Shown: piece by piece, positions 53,341 through 60,357 of the stretch
How the letters are laid out: each line of letters begins with the position of its first letter
Numbering within the stretch: position 1 is the stretch's first letter
Source: Symbiodinium natans
Taxonomy: Eukaryota; Sar; Dinophyceae; Suessiales; Symbiodiniaceae
Direction of reading: 5' to 3'
DNA: 60,357 nucleotides
Assembly: GCA_905221605.1 (NCBI GenBank)
Contig: CAJNDS010000706.1
Span: 25,001-85,357, forward strand
The notes under the pieces: generated by a model
The model's input: the letters and a program-made list of their open reading frames with translations, nothing else
What the model was told of the DNA's origin: nothing
Databases searched by the model: none
Program-made: the position numbers and the translations under genes

Positions 53341-54190
53341 AAAACTGCATCTCAACTGCAAGCTTGGCCACGTCCAGGCGCAAAAGAAGCCTTCCAAAAG
53401 CTATGGGCGTGCCAGTGAGAGGAAAAAGACGTCTCATGGCGCTCTGTTGTCACTCTCAGAGGATGCACCTGTGCCACATTGACATGTGTTGCGTACGCGT
53501 TTGCATGACTCCGCCACTTGGGCTCCTCAGCAGCTTTCTTGTCCATAGCTTGTTCCATCAACGCGCCTTCCTTGCGGCCCGGGATGGGCTCATTTCTGTC
53601 CACGCCGGGCGGAGAAGGCACGTGGCTATACAATCAAAGGTTGTCTTGCCTATAGGTAGTACACTTTACCTGAAAACCCCAGCCCGAAGTCCTTACGTGC
53701 CAAGTCCTCATCCAGGATACGAGTTGACTTCCGTTCAGTGGCAGGCCGTACTCCTGCCCGCGCTTTTGCGTAGCTTTGGGAGTTACAGTCCTGCCGTGCC
53801 CTGTGGTGTTTTCAGTTGGTCCTGATCTTGAAAGCCCCAGAGCGATGTGATGTTGCCAGGATAGGGAGGAGACCACTGCGCGGTTCTTGTGCCTCACTGC
53901 CCCTGCCATACCTCATTTCACCACCACCGCGGAAGGTCACACTTAGCCTGGACGTGGCTGGAGTCCTGGGCAAAGGCGCTGCAGTTTTGCGTTTGGTTTG
54001 GACCGCCTGCACTTCTTATGGCCGTGGCAGCAGTATCGTGAAGGGTCCACGGCGGTGGTGTACAAAGTGGGGGAAGGCCACGCGTCCGCAAGAGGAGGGC
54101 TTTGCAAGTTAACATCCGCAAGTTAGGATCTGCGCAAGGCCTTGCCGTGAAGAAGTTTTTTCTATCAGCTTCCATCGAGGACCAGCGCTT

Positions 54191-54285
54191 GTGAATCAGC
54201 TGTCTTGCACGTTCTCAAAAGGCTTGAGCTGTGCTCAGGAAGCCGAGCGTGAAAAGGAGCTCAGGCGGCAATGCGTGGAGGCAGG
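54191..54285 (+). CDS. short exon-like stretch
   Basis: It reads LSCAQEAEREKELRRQCVEA and ends at a GCAG|GTGAGAG donor. Charged and helical. Too short to assign; it may belong to a gene with the neighbouring pieces. The next kilobase contains a TG microsatellite and no clear exon. Confidence 0.25.
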
Positions 54286-54615
54286 TGAGAGAATACCGAA
54301 ACCCTTGCATTCTTTTTGTGCGAGTGCTGCTTTTCTTCGTGTGGTTTTCGTGTTTGGGCTTGGTGCTTTTTTGTTTTGCATTTTTCGAGTGTTGTCATGA
54401 TTCGTGCTGCTTTGCGTCGAGTAGGATGCTTTGTTCCACTCTGCACTGTCTCTGTTTCGTTTACTTCTGCTGACTGCATTGTATTTGTTACCCTTCTAGC
54501 TGTGTGTGCTAGGTAAGTGTTTGTCTGTGGGTGTGTTGATTGAAGGTGACCCCTTAGAGCCAGGAACTGTTGAGTTTAAACGTAACAACTCGATTGCCAC
54601 GAGTTTGCTTGCACT

Positions 54616-54642
54616 CTGTGTGTGTGTGTGTGTGTGTGTGTT
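54616..54642. repeat. (TG)n microsatellite
   Basis: Thirteen TG units. Another short TG/TA mixed tract is at 55027-55070. Confidence 0.9.
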
Positions 54643-55328
54643 TTGAGAGTAGTTTTGGAGTTTTATGGGTGTTGTGTTTGCATGAATGTGCTTGCTGGTT
54701 GTATCTCATGCTTTCCAATACATGCAGCCTGTGCCTATGCCTCATGACTACGCATATTTGAACATCCGCCAGCCCCTGCTGAGCTTGAATTCAGTCTCAT
54801 AACACCATTGCCAAGAACCCTCTGTTCGCACCCACTCGGACCAAGGCTCGAGAACAAATGTGCAGGAGTGCCAGCGTGGACACGAACGCTTTGCAGGAAC
54901 AAGTAAATGCCAAAACTGCCAAAACCAATTAAAAAACAGTGCCAAAAACATGCCAAATCTCGGCCGCGGCTGCGGACCTGCGGCCTTTCAGGTTTTCGGA
55001 GGATGCCTTAGGGTTTTGTTTTTTTTTGTGTGTGTGTATATATATATATGTGATGTGTGTGTGTGTGTTCGTGCGTTTGTTTTTGGCCGTTTTTGCAAAG
55101 CATGTCGTGGACCCTCTTCCCGAAACACGGAGTTCTGTTTGGAGTTTGGATTGGAACTCCGGTGGTGTCCACTCCCTTGTCCTCCCCTCCTCTATTGGGC
55201 CTTGAATCGCATATCCGTCCGTCTCATTTCCCCTCGTAAGCGACTGCAACAGCTTCAAGATGTGGTTTCGGCAAGAGTTCAAGCAAACGTCAGGACGTGA
55301 GCGTTCTGTTCGCCTCTATTTTCCGTAG

Positions 55329-55404
55329 CTTGGCCTGCAGGGCAAGAACATCGTAAAGATGATATTCGCCTGGCAGTCGGTGATCATCATGGAGGCACAA
55401 AGTG
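55329..55404 (+). CDS. possible kinase N-lobe exon
   Basis: After a TTCCGTAG acceptor (ends 55328) the frame reads LGLQGKNIVKMIFAWQ then SVIIMEAQS, resembling the segment of protein kinase N-lobes that spans the 'NIV' turn, strand beta4 and the hinge ('..IIME..'). It lies on the same strand about 700 bp upstream of clear kinase C-lobe exons, so it probably belongs to the same gene. The end is uncertain. ATP-binding lysine and glycine loop were not found. Confidence 0.35.
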
Positions 55405-56089
55405 TGCTATCAGTGGGCAAAACATGCCCGCAAGCTGTCTTGCTCTTCGTATGCCGCCTTGTGCCTGGCAGGCTTGCGACAAAGAGCTCTTCGCGGCCCT
55501 GCCATGCAGGACTCTGGGCGGAAAGGGTATTAAGGCTCCAGGCTAGGCTGAGCATATCTTCCAGTTTTGCGCTACAAACTTTCCGTTTTAGAAATTTTTG
55601 GAAGTATCTACTGCTGATGCCAACTTCGTGTGGTTGTAGAGTCGATTATCCTGCCGTGCACACCACGACGCACGATCATAAACAAACAACTTCAGTTCCA
55701 ATGCTAGCATAAGTCTCCCAATAAAAGTCCAACAGTTGCTTTTAAGATTCCAGCAGAAATTCCACAGGCCCCAAGACCGGAGGCCCAAACTGAGATGAAG
55801 CATATTTTTGGCCACTTGAGGTTGTAGGTGAGGTTGTAGGTTGCCTGCAAAATCAAATTAATGCAGCAGTTTCGGGGCAATGCAAGGCATCGAGGGCCCG
55901 CAAGGTTTTCAAGCTGGGCCAAGCTCTTGGTTTCTGAAATTCACTTCTTTTTCATCACCTCTTCGCGTGCCGGGTGCCAAACTCATTGGGTGTGTGCTTG
56001 AAGCAGCTCGAAAATGCTCGAAATCTAGTGTCTTCTGTGAGGGTAAATTGATGTAATGCGACACCTCTGCGAGTTGAGAACCTTTGCAG

Positions 56090-56521
56090 GACTGCTCTCG
56101 CGGAGTTCCGCCCAGCGCAAATAACAAGCGACATCATGCGTGGACTGAGCTACCTGCATGCTCTCAAAATCCTTCACCGTGTCAGGGGCTTAGTGAGGGA
56201 AGCGGTTCACGACACGACCTTCCGCCTTTCATAGCTTTCGAGACGCTGAGGATCTCAACCCCTGGAACATCCTCCTCAAAAATGTAGAAGGCCATCTACT
56301 CTGCAGACACTGTTCATTCACGATCCGATATTCGCAACTTAGTTTGCTTTGGAGCTTTCAACCTTTTCTTTGATTGTTGCAGGCGGGGTGGTGGCCAAAA
56401 TCTCTGACCTCGGCATGGCCGTGCAGTGTCAGACGCAGCTGTTCGGCCGAGAGGCCTGCTTCCAGCTGCGACGCTGTCATTTTGTGTTAGGTGCTCGTGC
56501 TGCGGATACGGTTGCAGTCAG
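56090..56521 (+). CDS. protein kinase C-lobe fragment, three exons
   Basis: Exon one (56090-56180, after a TTTGCAG acceptor) ends SDIMRGLSYLHALKILHR. A 70-bp GT-AG intron (56181-56250) follows, then DLNPWNILLKNVEG (56251-56290), then a GC-AG intron (56291-56382), then GVVAKISDLGMAVQCQTQLF. Joined, these give HRD with catalytic Asp, N of the NILL motif, and DLG in place of DFG, as in many plant-type and tyrosine-kinase-like kinases. Kinases transfer phosphate from ATP to proteins. After DLGMAVQ the frame runs 30 more codons to TGA (56521-56523) without an APE motif, so further exons or truncation must follow. Only the middle of the domain is visible. Confidence 0.65.
56291..56382 (+). other. 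GC-AG intron with repeated borders
   Basis: 92 bp starting GCCATCTACT and ending GATTGTTGCAG. The four bases AGGC occur across both borders (AAG|GCC and CAG|GCG), so the exact cut is ambiguous by sequence. GC donors and repeated borders are common in dinoflagellate introns. Splicing here restores the kinase frame; a GT at 56284 would not. Confidence 0.65.
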
Positions 56522-56523
56522 AT

Positions 56524-57454
56524 GACACCACGCTGCCCAATTGCGCGAAAGACCGTCGTAGAGGTTTTGCCCTCATAAAAAACCCAAACCTGCTGAAAAC
56601 ACGAATCATCGAAACAAGGTGTTTCAAAACAGATGGCAACATGATGTTAGCAGTACTAATCGTATCTAAGAATAATACCTATCACCGATATTGAAGATAA
56701 TCCTCATAAAACATGTGTATTGACATTAACGATGTTCATATCAACAACAATATCTATATTCTATATGCATGTTTATTGGTGATAGTTCTAGCAATGACAA
56801 CAATGGGGTCCCGGGTAGGGGAAGGCACTGCATTCCTTTGGAAAAATGCCTTCGGGTAGGGGGGGTATTGTTTTCAGATTGAGAGCAGGGATCCGTTAGC
56901 CATCAAATCCAGAAAAACTGGATACGAGCCACGAACCCGAATGCAAATTTGCCTCACATGCAGTTCCCCCTTAGCTTGCCGCATCGTGGCAGGGGAGAAC
57001 CTGTCGCTACAATGAAAGTCTGGTCTTATGTTGATTCGTATTCGAATCCCTCTTTTAATTGCTGGTCGGGTAAGCCAGGACAAAGTCGGGTCGAAGGCAC
57101 GAGCGCGCAATTTGCGCCAAACCCCATGTGAACGCAGCTGTAGACAAGCACTCTTCTGGATGTGTTTTCGAGAACAAGTTGCTTGTAACACAAGACCGCT
57201 ACATTTTGGCATATTTTGGCATTGTTGCTAAGGGAGTTGGTTAACACACAGCAGGGCTCAGCAGGGTGTGGAAACACACATCGCCCGAGTGTGGGCGCTG
57301 ATTCAAGGCAGTTGCAGTAGGACCGGGATGCTACCGAGCTTGGATTTCCGAAGCCCGCTGCTGGCCGAATAAACCCTGAAACCCACGTGCCGAGCATCTT
57401 GGCCGAAATCCGAGTACCACGCGCAGCTTTCCTAAAAACTTTTGACCCGTAGAT
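56524..57454. other. AT-rich spacer and short frames
   Basis: 56640-56800 is AT-rich with a CTATCACC...GGTGATAG pair that could form a loop. No gene supported; frames at 56874-57212 (-) and 57026-57397 (-) overlap and are unconvincing. Confidence 0.4.
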
Positions 57455-57465
57455 TTTTGAGAGAA

Positions 57466-57720
57466 CCTCTTCAATGTATTTCTTTTAAAGACCTATTCAA
57501 TCTTGCGTTTTTTGAACAACACATTCAACTATACATTTCTCTGATGACCTATTCAACCTTGTATTTCCCTAGGGTCCTAGAAAACCTATTCAACTCTGTA
57601 TTGCTCTGAATAAAACCTGTTCAAGTCTTAAATTCTCCGAAGACCTATTCAACCCTACAGTGCTCTACAAAGCCTATTCAACTCGGTACTTCTCTGAGAA
57701 ACCTATTCAGCCGTATTGCT
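57466..57720. repeat. minisatellite (ACCTATTCAACC...TCTCTGAA)
   Basis: About eight degenerate units of 28-37 bp, each with ACCTATTCAAC followed by a T-rich part and CTCTGA or CTCCGAA. Units begin near 57488, 57517, 57547, 57583, 57615, 57643, 57671 and 57700. Spacing is irregular. Confidence 0.8.
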
Positions 57721-58233
57721 ACAGCTATTGAAAGTCGATGCGGGGGGGTCACATCATGGTCGCATCATTCCTAAGGTTACTGGAAGGAAGGCACGCGAAA
57801 AGTATGCAGACCAGTATCAGAGAAAACGCGCGTGGGAACGCTGGAGCACGCAGCGGGAAGGACCATGCGCCTTTTTGCGGGAAGTCCGTTGTGATTTATC
57901 TCTCACGAGCCGGTGAGAATATGCATCACTGCATGTTGACACTGCGTCAGAACAAGTGCGCAGCAATGGCAAAACTACGCATCAGAGACTGCGAATTCTC
58001 AAGTAGACGCTACGTTTGAAGCAGCCGTGAAGGACACGCAGAAACCTTGTGTACGTGGCGGATGCCAGGGTTTAAGTGCAATTATGACTTATTTTCATGT
58101 GTTTGTGCTACTGTTACGCTCGACAGTCTCCATATGGATGCTGCGTTTGAAACAATCGCGGAGAACGTGCTATTCCGCATTTAGTTGTGTTCATGCTTCA
58201 TGTACGTATACACTATCTATACGCAGACATACT
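57721..58233. other. spacer with short frames
   Basis: A + frame at 57716-57916 contains GRKAREKYADQYQRKRAWER, which might be an exon, but a second + frame overlaps throughout. No recognised product. Confidence 0.3.
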
Positions 58234-58351
58234 TTTGACTGATTGGTTGATTGGTTGGTTGATTGATTGGTTACCTGGTTAATTGGTTGATTGGTTGGTT
58301 GGTTGATTGGTTGATTGGTTGATTGGTCGACGGGTTGATTGATTGATTGCA
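58234..58351. repeat. (TTGATTGG)n microsatellite
   Basis: Mixed TTGA and TTGG tetranucleotides, about 28 units with a few changes (ACCTGGTTAATTGG, TCGACGGG). Asn/Gln/Pro repeats of the - strand frame 58191-58457 arise from it. Confidence 0.92.
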
Positions 58352-59762
58352 GCCTCGCGCAGGGCTGATCACCAGCAAGGTGATGCTTCTCTGGCTTTTG
58401 CTTCTGAAGCATGCGCGCAAAACCATGAGCATGCACTGCGCATGATTGAACCACCAACTAGACGCTGGCCTGGCAGCTGGTTGTACGAGGTACTATAAAT
58501 CATACAGGCTAGCTTGAAACCTGGCTTCTGCAAGTAGACGCTCAGCAATGCGTGAAACAACCACGCCATGATCGATAAATCTACCATTTGTACCCTTTTC
58601 TGTGTGCGCGCGATACCCAAACGATATCTCCAAGTCTGATTTCAAGGCATCGGCCCATGCAGGCGCTGTTCTGCCCATGTTTTGAACAACCTTTCTGCGT
58701 GGTGCCCAGCAACCAAGCCGACGTACCGAGCTTTAAGGTGCCACTATACGCAGAACATGCGAGACAAACTTTGCTTAACGCACCACTAATCAAAACATCC
58801 GAGAAGGCGGCTTTGCTCAACGGGGAACCCAGGCACAGAGCCAATAAACCATATCGACCTTAAACTTAACCCCATTTAAGCACAGCCGCAATACGTCCCG
58901 ACTTCCTCGCAAGCTTTCCCCGAAGTACTGCAGCCACTCAGCAAAACAGTACCGACTTCTACTGCCAGAGCGGGAGTATGCATTCGGGAGCTTTGGAAGC
59001 ACACACAGGACGAGAAGGCACCCAGGAGGTCAGGACACTGCAACCCCAAGCAGCCTTCGACACGCGCTTCTCGTCGCCATTGTGCCAAACATAGCTTAGT
59101 TCAGGGTGTCGTCACCAATTTTTCGGCACATGCCATCCTGTATTTCAAGAGGCTCTTCCGTTTAGCGCTTGGCCATCTGTACGCCCGCGGTCTAATCTGA
59201 AGGTGTTTTGAATTGTTCCCCACTAATACTAAACCCCACCCTAATTTTGCATTATTGTTTTCCCCGGACCCCCCCGGCACCGGCCCAATACTAAACCTGT
59301 TTGAGAATTAGGGAGGGGGGTTGAGGGCGTGACTGCGCTTGGTCGCAGTGACTAAATACCACATCTCTCTCCTTAGTGGTTAATGTCTAACTACTATAGG
59401 GAATCTCTTTGTCTCTCTCGCTTTTTGAGGCATCGGATTTCAGGTTTTAGGGTTTTGGCCCCCCTAATCGTACATCGGGTGCTGTGTCCATGGCTAGTCC
59501 GAGCCTTGTGCTCGATGGCAGTACTTGCCGTGCCCACTTGCAAAGTCAAGCCCCAAGACTATGCCCTCCATGCTCTCCTTTTGCTCTCCTTGCCAGGGCA
59601 TCGACGAAAGCTCCTTTACGTCCGTATTTTCATCGCCAGAATTTGGCACCTCTCGAGGCCTGTCGTCGGAGACGCGTGGGGGCACATGCGCCCTGTTTGT
59701 GCCGACTCTTCTTGTAAACTTGCAGAGGATATGGCTTTCCGGCGGATATCTTCTCGGCGGGC
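58352..59762. other. spacer with possible MITE-like inverted repeat
   Basis: No secure gene. At 59230-59320, CTAAACCCCACCCTAATTTTG and, after a CCCCCCGGCACCGG centre, AATTAGGGAGGGGGG form an imperfect inverted repeat that recalls the C-rich MITE ends at 48-50 kb. Frames at 59383-59818 overlap in several registers. Confidence 0.35.
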
Positions 59763-60252
59763 ATGACACTAATCACGATTTGGTGTATTGCCCAAGATCA
59801 GGAGCGGGTTGCTGCTGAGATTGCGCAAGCTAAGGTGAGGTCACAAGCAAAGGCAATGGATGCTGAACTTTCTGCTTCCTGGCAGGACGAAATCATTGAG
59901 GCAGTTGAAGGCTCTTCTGGGGCTGCGGATGTGAATGTTGAAGTTGTTGATGATGCCATCATGGTTGCCGTTGCCGTTGTTGTTTCATCGTGGTTGTTGC
60001 TGTTGCTGTTAGTGTTGCTCTTGTTGCTGCTCTTGCTGATGAAGCCCTACGTTCCATTTCAACCGGGAGTTCAGTGCGAGGTGCTTATTTGTTTTTTTGC
60101 GTGTTATATGTGTGTTGTTTGGTTTTGTTCAGGGCGTGAAACTCCTGTTCGACCTTCAGGTGGGATGTGGGGTGTGGTGGGTGGGTTTGTGTCAATTGCC
60201 TGTTTCATTGTGCTTGGCAGGTCGAGCAAGGGCAAAAATGCCAGGCCTGTTG

Positions 60253-60345
<93 letters not shown>

Positions 60346-60357
60346 AGAGAGAGAGAG
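59763..60357 (+). CDS. open frame running off the window end, unknown
   Basis: From ATG at 59763 the frame is open for at least 198 codons to the window edge. The N-terminal part (QDQERVAAEIAQAKVRSQAK, then AMDAELSASWQDEIIEAVEG) is helical and coding-like. It is followed by a TTG/CTG run giving a poly-leucine stretch near residues 82-92, a Cys/Val/Phe-rich part, and finally Arg-Glu repeats from the GA microsatellite. Only the first 80 residues are credible as protein; the frame may be an exon that ends earlier. Product unknown. Confidence 0.25.
60257..60357. repeat. (GA)n microsatellite at the window end
   Basis: About 100 bp of pure GA with two AAA interruptions near 60339-60347. It runs to the window edge. 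Confidence 0.95.

Overview
This looks like nuclear DNA of a dinoflagellate, most likely a Symbiodinium-type alga. The reasons are a relict of the dinoflagellate spliced leader in front of an intronless gene (43129-43152), short introns with a GC-AG example carrying the same bases at both borders, scattered CCCTAAA telomere-type repeats, very abundant microsatellites, and every supportable gene lying on the + strand. No prokaryotic operons, ribosome-binding sites or CRISPR arrays are present. A 100-base assembly gap lies at 8394-8493.

Layout. 1-29.9 kb is gene-poor. It holds simple repeats (notably 6.47-7.10 and 8.23-9.01 kb), a possible four-helix membrane protein (4730-5212), several exon-like open stretches of unknown product, a frameshifted gene remnant (19626-20043), a 142-bp TA-flanked miniature element (27073-27214) and AT-rich or tetranucleotide repeats (26.35-28.85 kb). 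30.87-31.60 kb is a foldback structure with tandem repeats in its loop.

31711-39309 is the centrepiece: a complete tyrosine-recombinase retrotransposon of the Ngaro/PAT type. It has the order A1 - Gag - RT/RNase H - recombinase - B1 - A2 - B2. The A copies (132 bp) are identical and the B copies (191 bp) differ at one base. Gag and Pol share one frame and are separated only by a single TGA with no other stop, suggesting readthrough. Downstream lie 42-bp repeats that encode 14-residue repeats (39.90-40.53 kb) and telomere-like motifs (42.17-42.72 kb).

43184-45118 is an intronless phospholipase B-like gene, apparently retroposed from a trans-spliced mRNA. 46.7-49.1 kb holds a broken glycosyltransferase-like gene split by a 407-bp MITE (48240-48646), and a second diverged copy of that MITE lies at 49728-50085. 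The last 10 kb has exon-like fragments of a J-domain protein (about 53.2 kb) and a protein kinase (55.3-56.5 kb), a minisatellite, and an open frame running off the end into a GA repeat.

How the parts relate: the retrotransposon and MITEs account for most of the recognisable recent change. The PLB-like gene and the kinase are the best cellular genes. The rest is repeat-rich spacer or exon fragments whose full gene models need transcript data. All calls come from reading the sequence; no database search was made.
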